NCBI GenBank assembly: GCA_052173655.1 | Contig: JBQMYD010000004.1 | Coordinates: 62,001 to 126,000 of the forward strand | DNA: 64,000 nucleotides | Direction of reading: 5' to 3' | Source of the DNA: RGIG9060 sp052173655 | Lineage (GTDB): Bacteria; Spirochaetota; Spirochaetia; Treponematales; Treponemataceae | Shown: positions 16,375 to 25,194 of the stretch, in pieces | Numbering within the stretch: the first letter of the stretch is position 1 | How the letters are laid out: each line of letters starts with the position of its first letter | Notes under the pieces: generated by a model | What the model saw: only the letters and a program-made list of their open reading frames with translations | The model's database searches: none | Told to the model about the DNA's origin: nothing | Program-made: the position numbers and the translations under genes

Positions 16375-17265
16375 ATGATTAAACGGACACTGTTTTTCTC
16401 GCATGCTGTTTGTTTAAGCTTAAAGCACAATCAGCTTGTTGTTTTTAACAAAGAAACTCAAGAAGGATCTTCTGTACCTATTGAAGATATAGGTTTTGTT
16501 GTTATAGAAAATGAACTTATTTCAATGACAATTCCTCTTATTAACAAGCTTACCGATAACAATGTTGCTATAATTTTTTGTAATGAAAAACATTTGCCTT
16601 TTTCTATGACATTGCCTCTTGATTGCAATACAATTCAGTCTCAATTATTTTCAGTTCAAATCAGTGCAAAACTTCCTGTAAAAAAACAATGCTGGAAACA
16701 GATTGTAGAAGGAAAAATACAAAATCAGAGTAGATTGCTTGAAAAATACAAGCTTAATTGTAAAAAACTTTTTGAATTTTCAAAGTGTGTAAAGAGCGGT
16801 GATACAACAAATATTGAAGCCCGCTGTGCAAAAATATATTGGGATACTTTATTCGGTACTGCATGGAAGCGTGAGCGGTTCGGTGAATTTCCGAATAATT
16901 ATTTAAACTATGGATATTCAATTTTGAGGGCGGCAACAGCAAGGGCATTGACAGGTTCCGGTCTTCTTCCAACTTTTGGAATTCATCATCACAATAAATA
17001 CAACGCATATTGCCTTGCCGATGATTTGATGGAGCCTTATCGACCATATGTAGACGACGAGGTTATTTGTTTTTTTAGTGAAAATCCTGTTGAAGAAGAA
17101 CTGAATTCAGAATTTAAAAAGAAAATTTTAAATGTTTTAACACGGGATGTCAAAATAGGAAAAGTTACGCGTCCATTGATGGTAGCTTTGTCTATAACAA
17201 GTTCTTCGTTTGTAAAAGTGCTTAGCGAAGAAGTAGAAAAAATAAGTTTACCGGTTTTTACGTGA
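16375..17265 (+). CDS. cas1: CRISPR integrase Cas1
   Basis: A 296-residue Cas1, the catalytic subunit of the spacer integrase. Metal ligands visible: Glu148 (NIEARCAKIYW), the His cluster at 204-206 (GIHHHNKYN) and Asp216/Asp217 (LADDLMEPYRPYVD). Length is normal. ATG 16375 fits the family N-terminus (MIKRTLFF), but GGG sits only one base before it, so its ribosome binding site is poor. It overlaps the alternative GTG start of cas2 by 4 bases and is only two bases from the cas2 ATG. Confidence 0.96.
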   Translation: MIKRTLFFSHAVCLSLKHNQLVVFNKETQEGSSVPIEDIGFVVIENELISMTIPLINKLTDNNVAIIFCNEKHLPFSMTLPLDCNTIQSQLFSVQISAKLPVKKQCWKQIVEGKIQNQSRLLEKYKLNCKKLFEFSKCVKSGDTTNIEARCAKIYWDTLFGTAWKRERFGEFPNNYLNYGYSILRAATARALTGSGLLPTFGIHHHNKYNAYCLADDLMEPYRPYVDDEVICFFSENPVEEELNSEFKKKILNVLTRDVKIGKVTRPLMVALSITSSSFVKVLSEEVEKISLPVFT

Positions 17266-17267
17266 TT

Positions 17268-17606
17268 ATGAGTTTTGATAGAATAAATGCATATAGGATA
17301 ATGTGGATTTTTTGTTTATTTGATTTACCTACAAATACAAAACCTCAAAGAAAAAGAGCTTCGGAGTTCAGAAAAAAGCTTTTGGATGACGGTTTTGATA
17401 TGATGCAATATAGCGTTTACAAAAGATTTTGTGGCAGCAAGGAAGCTTGCGAGGTTCATGAAAAAAGAATAAAACAATGGCTGCCGCGGGAAGGAACTGT
17501 GAGTATTTTAAAATTTACCGATAAGCAGTTCGGGGAAATCCTTACATACATAGGCACAACACCACAAAAAAAAGAAAAAGTCCCTCAGCAGCTAGAATTA
17601 TTTTAA
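17268..17606 (+). CDS. cas2: CRISPR-associated Cas2
   Basis: A 112-residue Cas2, the structural partner of Cas1 in spacer acquisition. The first strand RIMWIFCLFDLPT carries the conserved Asp; QYSVYKRFC and TVSILKFTDKQFG complete the ferredoxin fold. ATG 17268 is preferred; GTG 17262 would overlap the cas1 stop. The C-terminal tail (QKKEKVPQQLELF) is slightly longer than usual. It is followed directly by a terminator. Confidence 0.95.
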   Translation: MSFDRINAYRIMWIFCLFDLPTNTKPQRKRASEFRKKLLDDGFDMMQYSVYKRFCGSKEACEVHEKRIKQWLPREGTVSILKFTDKQFGEILTYIGTTPQKKEKVPQQLELF

Positions 17607-17653
17607 AAAAAACGGGAAAATTAACCTTAGAGCGATTAAGTTTCCCGTTTTTT
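17606..17653 (+). terminator. Bidirectional terminator between cas2 and the CRISPR array
   Basis: Stem AACGGGAAA (17611-17619) with TTTCCCGTT (17641-17649), an A run on the left and a T run on the right. It can end cas transcription (plus) and pre-crRNA transcription (minus). Confidence 0.8.
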
Positions 17654-17707
17654 AAAGATGTAAAAATTTGCATAATTCTTTGTGTAATATGGTTTTGTAA
17701 AACTCAT

Positions 17708-18118
17708 ATTATTTTACATCAAAGTTAGAAATCAAACCACAACTTGATTTCTACACTCCTGAATTCTGTTGTCATTATTTTACATCAAAGTTAGAAATCA
17801 AACCACAACAGCGCAACAATTTAACAACGCTTTTCAAAGATTATTTTACATCAAAGTTAGAAATCAAACCACAACCCTTTCTCTGTCTTCAATAACCTTG
17901 CAATCATTATTTTACATCAAAGTTAGAAATCAAACCACAACTGATTATCAGAATCTTGTCCTTGCAAAAGAATTGTTTTACATCAAAGTTAGAAATCAAA
18001 CCACAACTCGGAGTGACAGAGAAAGGTGAGGAGTTCAAATTATTTTACATCAAAGTTAGAAATCAAACCACAACTTCGCATCGCCCAAGCCCTCAACATT
18101 ACAATTATTTTACATCAA
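17708..18118 (-). CRISPR. Type II-C CRISPR array: 6 full repeats, 1 broken repeat, 6 spacers
   Basis: Full 36-bp repeats begin at 17708, 17774, 17840, 17906, 17972 and 18039; a seventh starts at 18104 but matches only its first 15 bases. Spacers are 30, 30, 30, 30, 31 and 29 bp. The repeat at 17972 has one change (a to g at its fourth base). The tracrRNA anti-repeat shows that crRNA is read on the minus strand, where repeats begin GTTGTGGTTTGATTTC and end TGTAAAATAAT. This end could act as a -10 element inside each repeat, as known for Neisseria II-C arrays. The broken repeat lies at the far end from cas2, suggesting that new spacers enter next to cas2. Confidence 0.97.
17726..17753. repeat. 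10-bp inverted repeat joining the cas2-proximal repeat and spacer 1
   Basis: TAGAAATCAA (17726-17735, inside the repeat), an 8-base loop ACCACAAC, then TTGATTTCTA (17744-17753, the first ten bases of spacer 1). The spacer start also shares 12 bases (TTGATTTCTACA) with the tracrRNA locus at 12447-12458. Confidence 0.85.
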
Positions 18119-18148
18119 CAAAACAAAAAGCTGTTTTTTATTTTGTTG
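18116..18148. repeat. Inverted repeat that truncates the last CRISPR repeat
   Basis: CAACAAAA (18116-18123) pairs with TTTTGTTG (18141-18148) with A/T-rich inner pairing. The last CRISPR repeat loses homology just inside it. It may be a weak bidirectional terminator. The rest of 18149-18216 shows nothing recognisable. Confidence 0.45.
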
Positions 18149-18216
18149 CATTTTTCCAAAATATAAATAGCAACTTTGTTAGTTCTGCAATATCAGTAGT
18201 TTTGAATAAAAACTCT

Positions 18217-18244
18217 TTGCTTTTAAGAAAACTCGTGTTACAAT
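18217..18244 (+). promoter_or_regulatory. Promoter of the EEP-family gene
   Basis: TTGCTT (18217-18222), 16-base spacer, TACAAT (18239-18244). AAGAGGTG precedes the ATG at 18283. Confidence 0.55.
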
Positions 18245-18282
18245 AGGGGAAAATACATACAGAAAGAATTTTAAGAGGTGAA

Positions 18283-19368
18283 ATGATGAATGTTCTAAAA
18301 AACATTTTAAAATGTATTGGAATCATTATTGCAGTTTTGGTTGCTTTAGTTTTGGTTCTTGTTCTGGTTTTTACGCTAGCTGAATTTAAGCCTAAAGCGG
18401 AAGAAAACGTTGTTACAGAAGGAATGGCAAGCGGAACTATTTCAGTTGGAAGTCCGTTTACAATTATGTCTTGGAATATGGGTTACGGAGCATTAGGCGA
18501 TAACGCAGATTTCTTTATGGACGGCGGAACTATGGTTATGTCATCCGAAAAAGATCGTGTTCTTGAAAACATGGAAGGGCTTGCAGAAGATATAAAAGAA
18601 TTCAATCCTGATTTTGTTTTCTTGCAGGAAGTTGATAAAAAATCAAAAAGATCTTTTAAATTAGATCAAAAGAAATTTTTTGAAAATGCATTCGTAGATT
18701 ACGAAAGTTCTTTTGGTACGAATTTTAAAGTATTGCATGTTCCTGCTCCAAGCATTGCCGGAAAAAACTCAATCGGTTCTGTTGATTGCGGTGTTTTAAC
18801 ACTTTCAAAGGTTGCTTCAAACAGTTCTACAAGAATTTCTCTACCTTGTCCGTTCAATTTTCCGGTTAGGATATTTAATCTAAAAAGATGTCTTTTGATT
18901 AACAGAATTCCGGTTGCAGATACTGATAAAGAACTTGTTATCGTAAACTTACACCTTGAAGCATACGATTCAGGTGAGGGAAAAATTGCTCAAACTAAAA
19001 TGCTTAGAGAAATTTTTGACAATGAAGTTGCAAAAGGTAACTATGTAATTGCCGGCGGAGATTTTAATCAAACATTTTCTAATGTGGATTTAACGAATTA
19101 TCCTGTTCTTCCTAATATGTGGACTCCGGGAATTGTTGATGTAAGTGATTTTTCCGAAGGTATCCAGCTGATGATGGATGCAAGAGAGCCTTCTTGCCGT
19201 TCTTTGGATAAAGTTTATGAAGGAGCTGATAAAGATAACTTCCAATTCTATGTTATCGATGGTTTTATTGTTTCTTCAAACGTAAAAATAAATTCTTTTG
19301 AAACAGTTAATAAAGAATTTAAGAATACGGATCATAATCCTGTTGTAATGAATGTTACTTTAAAATAA
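18283..19368 (+). CDS. Membrane-anchored endonuclease/exonuclease/phosphatase (EEP) family protein
   Basis: A 361-residue protein with one N-terminal membrane helix (about residues 10-32, IIIAVLVALVLVLVLVF) and an extracytoplasmic EEP domain. Motifs: MSWNMGYG, FLQEVD (metal Glu), VNLHLEAY, GGDFNQ and TDHNPV, the full catalytic set of the DNase I/sphingomyelinase/inositol phosphatase superfamily. The substrate cannot be told from sequence; outside the cytoplasm a nuclease or phosphodiesterase of host molecules is plausible. The gene is monocistronic: own promoter and own terminator. Confidence 0.85.
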   Translation: MMNVLKNILKCIGIIIAVLVALVLVLVLVFTLAEFKPKAEENVVTEGMASGTISVGSPFTIMSWNMGYGALGDNADFFMDGGTMVMSSEKDRVLENMEGLAEDIKEFNPDFVFLQEVDKKSKRSFKLDQKKFFENAFVDYESSFGTNFKVLHVPAPSIAGKNSIGSVDCGVLTLSKVASNSSTRISLPCPFNFPVRIFNLKRCLLINRIPVADTDKELVIVNLHLEAYDSGEGKIAQTKMLREIFDNEVAKGNYVIAGGDFNQTFSNVDLTNYPVLPNMWTPGIVDVSDFSEGIQLMMDAREPSCRSLDKVYEGADKDNFQFYVIDGFIVSSNVKINSFETVNKEFKNTDHNPVVMNVTLK

Positions 19369-19388
19369 ATTAACTTTTTTTACAAAAA

Positions 19389-19442
19389 GCCGGTAAACGC
19401 TGAAAGCTTAAAAACTTTTGTTGCGTTACCGGCATTTTTTTT
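19389..19442 (+). terminator. Terminator overlapping the next promoter
   Basis: Stem GCCGGTAA-ACG (19389-19399) with CGTTACCGGC (19424-19433) followed by eight T. The -35 of the next gene (TTGCGT, 19421-19426) lies in its 3' arm. Confidence 0.85.
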
Positions 19443-19450
19443 GTTACAAT
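19421..19450 (+). promoter_or_regulatory. Promoter of the methyltransferase gene, predicted leaderless
   Basis: TTGCGT (19421-19426), 18-base spacer, TACAAT (19445-19450). ATG 19457 is 6 bases after the -10 and has no Shine-Dalgarno. Confidence 0.6.
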
Positions 19451-19456
19451 AAATTC

Positions 19457-20245
19457 ATGACTATTCTTGAGCAACATTACTCAAAGCACAAAGAAGAACA
19501 CCGATTAGAGACCCGCCATGGTAGGGTAGAGTTTGAAGTTTCAATGAGTTTTATAAAAAAAGCATGCAAAAAAAATGCCGGAGATCTTTCCGGTAGGGTG
19601 CCAAAAATCTTGGATATAGGAGCAGGAACCGGACGCTACTCGATAGCTCTTGCCGAAGATGGGTATGATGTTACTGCTGTTGAACTTGTAAAACATAATC
19701 TTGAAATTTTGCGTTCAAAGCATAAAAATGTAAAAACTTGGCAAGGCAATGCTTTAAATCTAAGTTTTCTTAAAAATGAAACTTTTGACATTACAATTTT
19801 GTTTGGCCCGTTGTATCACCTACATACGCAAAAGGAAAAACTTGCAGCCCTGAATGAAGCTCGGCGTGTAACAAAAAAAGGAGGTGTAATTTTTGCAGGC
19901 TATATAATGAACGAATACTCAGTTATTCAGTATTGTTTTAAAAATCGTCATATTCTTGAAAGTATAAAAAACGGAACTTTGACACAAGATTTTAAAGTCT
20001 TGACCGGTGAAAAAGATATTTACAGTTATATACGACTTGAAGAAATTTCTGAACTGAATAGTTTGGCAGGTTTGAAAAGACAATTCATTTTTGCTTCCGA
20101 TGGGGCTGCCGATTATATGAGAAAGGAATTGAATGCCTTGAGTGAAGAAGAATTTAAAATTTTTATTCAATATCAGCTTGCAGTTTGTTGCCGTAATGAA
20201 CTTTTAGGTTCTTCAAGTCATGTCGTTGACGTACTTTGCGTTTAA
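19457..20245 (+). CDS. SAM-dependent class I methyltransferase
   Basis: A 262-residue cytoplasmic protein with a Rossmann methyltransferase fold: motif I ILDIGAGTGRYSIALAEDGYDVTAVEL binds S-adenosylmethionine, the acidic loop after the second strand is present, and ITILFGPLYHLHT is motif II/post II. The substrate is unknown; the LFGPLYHL signature is common in small-molecule methyltransferases of clostridia and spirochaetes. ATG 19457 was chosen because the longer frame from 19418 would start inside the upstream terminator. It converges with the nucleotidase gene with 23 bases between the stops. Confidence 0.82.
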   Translation: MTILEQHYSKHKEEHRLETRHGRVEFEVSMSFIKKACKKNAGDLSGRVPKILDIGAGTGRYSIALAEDGYDVTAVELVKHNLEILRSKHKNVKTWQGNALNLSFLKNETFDITILFGPLYHLHTQKEKLAALNEARRVTKKGGVIFAGYIMNEYSVIQYCFKNRHILESIKNGTLTQDFKVLTGEKDIYSYIRLEEISELNSLAGLKRQFIFASDGAADYMRKELNALSEEEFKIFIQYQLAVCCRNELLGSSSHVVDVLCV

Positions 20246-20268
20246 AATTTATTTAAAACTTTATCAGT

Positions 20269-21951
20269 TTATTCTATAGTGATTCTTTGTTCAGTTTTGT
20301 TGTACACATTGTTGATATTCATTTTTTTGCTTTGATTAACATAACTAATGAGAACTTGCATATCTGTTATGCCACTTTTGTTTATGATTTTGCTATTCAT
20401 AAAAACGGTATTGCCATCTCCTCCGTTTTCAAAAATAAAAGAAGGCCCTGCGACTATGTATTTTTTTTCGGGAATTATAGAAATATATTTGTTATTGTCA
20501 AAAACCATGACATTTTTTATCCGTCTTTTGCCTTCAATTTTTTTTAGCATTCCATTTTCATCGGTTATTATGGGAGTTTTTATTGAACTATCAATTGTAT
20601 ATTTCAATCCTGAAACCTGTAAGAAACCTCCAAATTCATTAGGGATATCTTTAGCTGAAAATTCTAAGGCATCTAAAATTTGTCTACCGGATGCTTCAAT
20701 AGTTATAATTTCATTTGAAAAAGGAAGAATATTGAAAAAATTTTTGTAGCTAATTTTTCCTGCAGGAATATTGCTTCGTATTGTACCTCCATTTACAATT
20801 GCTATATCAGATTGCATTATATTTTTGTAGGCATCTGTAATTAAATTTGCCAGAGGACATTCCTGTTTTCTTACAATTCTTTGACCGTTTTCATCAAAAA
20901 TTGAAAGTTCAGCATTGTTATAAAAAATAACTTGTTTTGTCCTTTTATTTAATTTTTTTTGTATTTTATTTATAAAAGCCGAAGTTTTTATATCTTTTTT
21001 TTTGCAGAAATTTATCAATGTTGAAGAAATTTTTTTATCAGTTATATTTATTGTAAGTTTTCCTATGTATAAAAATCTTGCTCCCGTACTGGAAAGAAGC
21101 GTTTTGTTTCCTATTTTATTTTTTATAAATTTTTCAGGAATTATTGAGTGTGAATGACCGTCTAAAACGGCATCAAGCCCATAGGTGTTTTTTATTAAAC
21201 TTTCACAAGAAAATGGCATATTAATTTCGTTTTTGTTATCGTCATTTTTGCTATCGCTGTTTTTGTTTTCAGAACCAAGATGAGTTAAGGCAATTACGTA
21301 TGTTGCTCCGTTTTGTTTTGCTTCGTTTACTGTTTTTTGAACTTGCCCATAAAGCTGTTTCCCATTTTCTTTTGCACAAAAATCGTAGACAAATTTTCCG
21401 TCTTCTTGAAAAAATTTGGGGTTTGAAGTTGAAATTGAATAAGGTGTTGTAACCCCGATAAAAGCTATACGAGTTTTTCCAAAGTCCATCAATATATAAG
21501 GTTTTGTATTTGATAAAAAAGTTTCTTTTGTGCTTGTGCTTGTTACATTGCAGACTACTATGGGAAATTTTGCTTTTTTTATTAACTTGGTAAGATTTTC
21601 TATTCCATAATCAAATTCATGATTTCCAAGAGTTGAAACATCGTAGCCGACTTTGTTCATGATTTCGATTATATATTCTCCTTTTGAAATAAAGCCTATC
21701 AGATCTCCTTGAATAAAATCGCCGGAATCTACAAGAGCAACGTATGGAGTTTCTTTTTCACATTCATTTTTATACGCTTTTAATCCTGCATATCCCATGT
21801 GTTGATTAACTGCACAGTGTACATCGTTTGTAAAAAGAATTACTATTTTCTGATCTTGTTTGTTGCAATCAAAATTGCTTTTTGTACAACCAAGAAAAAC
21901 AAAAAATAAAAAGATATACAGAATAGAGGAAAATAAATTTTTCTTATTCAT
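20269..21951 (-). CDS. 5'-nucleotidase / UshA-type metallophosphatase lipoprotein
   Basis: A 560-residue predicted lipoprotein (lipobox FVFLGC). The N-terminal metallophosphatase domain has all metal motifs: FTNDVHCA, VDSGDFIQGD, LGNHEFDYG, ALTHLG and DGHSHS. The C-terminal substrate-binding domain contains VNGGTIRSNIPAG and a nucleotide-stacking type region. It would hydrolyse extracellular nucleotides to nucleosides and phosphate. The start overlaps the end of the GH36 gene by 8 bases, so the two are cotranscribed. It is very AT-rich with a Lys/Asn-rich insertion near residues 240-255 (NSDSKNDDNKNE). Confidence 0.9.
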   Translation of the reverse strand: MNKKNLFSSILYIFLFFVFLGCTKSNFDCNKQDQKIVILFTNDVHCAVNQHMGYAGLKAYKNECEKETPYVALVDSGDFIQGDLIGFISKGEYIIEIMNKVGYDVSTLGNHEFDYGIENLTKLIKKAKFPIVVCNVTSTSTKETFLSNTKPYILMDFGKTRIAFIGVTTPYSISTSNPKFFQEDGKFVYDFCAKENGKQLYGQVQKTVNEAKQNGATYVIALTHLGSENKNSDSKNDDNKNEINMPFSCESLIKNTYGLDAVLDGHSHSIIPEKFIKNKIGNKTLLSSTGARFLYIGKLTINITDKKISSTLINFCKKKDIKTSAFINKIQKKLNKRTKQVIFYNNAELSIFDENGQRIVRKQECPLANLITDAYKNIMQSDIAIVNGGTIRSNIPAGKISYKNFFNILPFSNEIITIEASGRQILDALEFSAKDIPNEFGGFLQVSGLKYTIDSSIKTPIITDENGMLKKIEGKRRIKNVMVFDNNKYISIIPEKKYIVAGPSFIFENGGDGNTVFMNSKIINKSGITDMQVLISYVNQSKKMNINNVYNKTEQRITIE

Positions 21952-23773
21952 TTAATTTTACCGAAGGTTTCCTTATTTTTGCTTTTTCTAAAGTGATTTT
22001 GTGTTTTTCTCCTAAACAGATTTTTCCTTTAAATTTTTTGCTTTTGGAAAATATCAGATATTCTTCATTGCCTACAGGTTTTATGCCGAATTCTTCTTGC
22101 TGAATTGTTTTGCAGAGTTTTGAAATTTCTCTTGCAAGTTCTATTTCCTCTTGTGAATTTGAATTTGCAGGATCATCGGAGTACATAATTTGACTTCCAA
22201 AAATAAAATTCACTAAGGAAATAAGTATTTTTTCATCTTTGGTCAGAGAGCAATTTTTATTTCTTATAAAAATAACGTCCGGATCATTTACAAAAATTGT
22301 TTTGTCCCACAAAGCCCTTCCTAATGTATTTTTCAAATTAAGAAAGGCTTCATTGCGACCTTGCCAATTGAGTTTTCTCATAAATTTGTTTTGCCAATGT
22401 TCATAAGTATCACAGCCGATTCTGGAAATTGGAAAGTCTACAAAACTTTGTTCCATTGGAATGCCGCAACCGAGGTATGTTACCGGTTTTCCGTCTTTTG
22501 TTTTTGTTCGTTTTGTCAGAATTTTTATTGCCTTTGAATACCACTCAAAAGAAGCTCCTCCGTTTGAAAAATTCCCATAAATCATGCCTGCGTACATAAA
22601 ATCAAGTTTTAAATAGCGAAATCCCCATTGATTTATAGCTGTTTCCATGATTTTATCAAGATAATTAAGCACATCTTCTCTGCTCAAGTCCAGAAAATAA
22701 TAATTTTTCAATCCGTTCCAACCGGGATTTATACCTGCTGCAATAAGTTTTCCCTTGTGATTTTTTAAAAGCCACTCAGGATGATTTTTTGCAACCGGAT
22801 TTTCTTTATAAACTAAAAAAGGTGCAATCCACAGACCCGGAATGTAAAGTGCATTTTCAATTTTTTCTGCTAAATATTGTAAACCATTGGGAAATTTTGT
22901 TTTATTGATAGTCCAGTCTCCGACCATATTTTCCCAGCCGTCATCGATTTGGAATATAATCGGAGTTTGCTCATTGTAGTTAGATTTTAAAAAATTCAAA
23001 ATATTTTCGGTATTATGCAAAGCTTCCAAATCTTCTAAAATCAGATTTTCATGAATTTGTGTGTAATGGTTATACCAACTTTCCCAGCCTAAAATTCTGT
23101 TTGTAGGTAAGTTTTTTTCAGAAGGAGAATGCTCGTTTCGGTTTTGCCCTGTTAAAAATTCAAGGTTTTTAAATTGATTACAGTCAAAAATCTTTTTTAA
23201 TGAATCTTTGCAGTCAAAATATGAATTTGCAGTAAAAATATGAATTTGAGATTGTAAATCACCTTGTTTCCATGATTTTCCCTTGTCGCAAATTTCGATC
23301 GTTACAGTATTTTTTTTCCTATCGATAATAAATTGAACCGGTGGCATAGGTTTTTTGCTTTTTTCTCCGATTATAGTACCGGTACTTGCTAAAACAAGAT
23401 AAAAGTCTTCCCAACGCAAGTAACATACAAATTGTGCCAGTACAATATTTTTTGAAGAAATAAATTTTGTTTCAGGAAATTGCAAAATATTTTTAAAAAC
23501 TTTTGTTAAAGTTTTTGTAAAACCTTTTGACAAATTGGGTTGTTCTTTTCCGGGTTCAATTTCAAAGCAAGGACTCCAAGATTGCCACCCTCCCAAATTT
23601 ATCCATGCATTTTCAGAGGAAAAATTTGTTCCCGTAAAATTCCGGGGTACAGAATTTTTGCTTTGTAAGTCTTTGTTTTCTTCATTTTTTAACAAATCAT
23701 TAATTTTGTAAGTTTCAAGTATTGTGTTTTCCGTAGCCGTAAAATCACATCGTGCAAAAAACTCTTTTATCAT
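21944..23773 (-). CDS. GH36-type alpha-galactosidase
   Basis: A 609-residue cytoplasmic glycoside hydrolase of clan GH-D. The (beta/alpha)8 barrel carries GWESWYNHY, FQIDDGWE, GLWIAPFL and YLKLDFMYAG, where the Asp of KLDF is the expected nucleophile; GCGIPMEQSF is near the acid/base region. It would release alpha-linked galactose from oligosaccharides. AGGA lies nine bases before the ATG. No signal peptide is visible, so substrates must be imported. It is the upstream gene of a pair with the nucleotidase. Confidence 0.85.
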   Translation of the reverse strand: MIKEFFARCDFTATENTILETYKINDLLKNEENKDLQSKNSVPRNFTGTNFSSENAWINLGGWQSWSPCFEIEPGKEQPNLSKGFTKTLTKVFKNILQFPETKFISSKNIVLAQFVCYLRWEDFYLVLASTGTIIGEKSKKPMPPVQFIIDRKKNTVTIEICDKGKSWKQGDLQSQIHIFTANSYFDCKDSLKKIFDCNQFKNLEFLTGQNRNEHSPSEKNLPTNRILGWESWYNHYTQIHENLILEDLEALHNTENILNFLKSNYNEQTPIIFQIDDGWENMVGDWTINKTKFPNGLQYLAEKIENALYIPGLWIAPFLVYKENPVAKNHPEWLLKNHKGKLIAAGINPGWNGLKNYYFLDLSREDVLNYLDKIMETAINQWGFRYLKLDFMYAGMIYGNFSNGGASFEWYSKAIKILTKRTKTKDGKPVTYLGCGIPMEQSFVDFPISRIGCDTYEHWQNKFMRKLNWQGRNEAFLNLKNTLGRALWDKTIFVNDPDVIFIRNKNCSLTKDEKILISLVNFIFGSQIMYSDDPANSNSQEEIELAREISKLCKTIQQEEFGIKPVGNEEYLIFSKSKKFKGKICLGEKHKITLEKAKIRKPSVKLNE

Positions 23774-23819
23774 ATTAAGCTTTCCTGTTTTGTTTAGAAT
23801 CTATTTTTATTACAATTTG

Positions 23820-25193
23820 CTACAGGTTTTCAAGCACATTGAGATAGAATTCTACTGTTTTTATCATTGTTTCACAGGAAATTTTTTCATCATCCCCGTG
23901 AATCATAGCCCTTTCTTCTTTGCTCAAGTACATTCCGCTAAATCTATAAATTTTATCCGTAATTCTGCAATAATGCCGACTATCACTGCAAGCCATCATA
24001 AGGTAAGGTGAAATAATTACATCTGGCCATGTTTTATGAATTGCCTCGCATAAGTTTTTATATTGGTTGCAGTTTATATCAGACTCCAAAGATGGATTGC
24101 TGGCATTAATGACATTAATTTCAAATTTTGTACTTTTTTTGCAGACTTTTTTGGTGTATTTTTCAAGACGTTTTTTTGCTTTATCGATTGTATCGCTGCC
24201 TAAAAGGCGTAAATTTAAACCTATTTTTGCTTGTGCAGGAAGAACATTGTAAGCTTTACTGCCCTCAAGTCTTGTTATTGCGTATGTTGTATGTAAAAGT
24301 GCATTCAGTTCTCCTCCTGCAATTTTTGAAGCAAGATGAACAAGCGGTTTAGTAAGCCACAAATTTCCAAATAAAAATTTTAGTGCAGGTTTTGAATTGT
24401 TTTTTCCCATTGCAGTGAACAAATTTATAGTGGAAGTTGTAAATTCTCCCTTACAGCCATGTTTTTCAATTTCGGCAGCAACTTTTCCGGCAATTCCTGA
24501 AGATGTATTTTTGGGAGGTGCAGAAGCGTGTCCCGGTTTTCCATGAATAACGATGTCAACATTTGCCAAGCCTTTTTCGGCAGTTCCTATTAATGCACAG
24601 CGTTTTGTAACACCGGGGAAGACTTTTTCAACAACAGCGCCTCCTTCATCTAAAACAAAATCTATTATTATTTCATTTTCTTTGAACCAATCAACAATTT
24701 CAGGACAGCTTGGGCCATTTGTTTCTTCTTCGCCACTAAAACACAAGTAAAGATCGGTTTTAGGTCGCCAGCCTTTTTTTAGTTTGATTTCTACCGATTC
24801 CATGCAGGCACATAAGGTTCCTTTTGTGTCTAAGGTTCCTCTCCCTCGAATTGAACCGTCAACAACATCTCCGGCAAATGGCGGAAAACTCCAGTTTTCT
24901 TCGTTTGCAGGAACTACATCGTAGTGTGCCATTAAAACAACTCCGTGTTTTTTTGAAGGATCGGAGTTTTCTACATTTTTTGTTGCAGGAATTTTATGTA
25001 CTATGCCACTTTTCCCTATTTGCGAAAACTCGCAAATTTTATAAATTTCAGGGAATCTTTCTTTTAGAAGATTGCGGAATTTTTCAAATTCTTTCCAGTC
25101 TACAAGATCATAATTGACATTTGAAACAGTACGACACTGAATCATGCTACACATATCATCAATTATTTTTTTTTGTTCCGATTCTGATATCAT
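23820..25193 (-). CDS. M20-family metallopeptidase / deacylase
   Basis: A 457-residue zinc hydrolase. Metal motifs: VVLMAHYDVVPA (His, Asp), GRGTLDTKG (bridging Asp), FSGEEETNG (catalytic Glu-Glu) and a C-terminal SDSRHY (His). The dimerisation lid domain is in the middle. The family removes amino acids or acyl groups from peptides and N-acyl amino acids. ATG 25193 was preferred over 25241 because the longer version would overlap the upstream membrane protein by 47 bases. It is the last gene of a three-gene run with two membrane proteins, suggesting peptide or acyl-amino acid uptake and cleavage. Confidence 0.87.
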   Translation of the reverse strand: MISESEQKKIIDDMCSMIQCRTVSNVNYDLVDWKEFEKFRNLLKERFPEIYKICEFSQIGKSGIVHKIPATKNVENSDPSKKHGVVLMAHYDVVPANEENWSFPPFAGDVVDGSIRGRGTLDTKGTLCACMESVEIKLKKGWRPKTDLYLCFSGEEETNGPSCPEIVDWFKENEIIIDFVLDEGGAVVEKVFPGVTKRCALIGTAEKGLANVDIVIHGKPGHASAPPKNTSSGIAGKVAAEIEKHGCKGEFTTSTINLFTAMGKNNSKPALKFLFGNLWLTKPLVHLASKIAGGELNALLHTTYAITRLEGSKAYNVLPAQAKIGLNLRLLGSDTIDKAKKRLEKYTKKVCKKSTKFEINVINASNPSLESDINCNQYKNLCEAIHKTWPDVIISPYLMMACSDSRHYCRITDKIYRFSGMYLSKEERAMIHGDDEKISCETMIKTVEFYLNVLENL

Positions 25194-25194
25194 T

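Noticed and set aside
17769..18246. Open frames of 86 and 96 codons through the CRISPR array
   Set aside because: They consist of translated repeats and spacers; the periodic 36-bp repeat explains them.
20348..20749. Plus-strand frame of 133 codons
   Set aside because: Antisense shadow of the nucleotidase gene, which has clear catalytic motifs.
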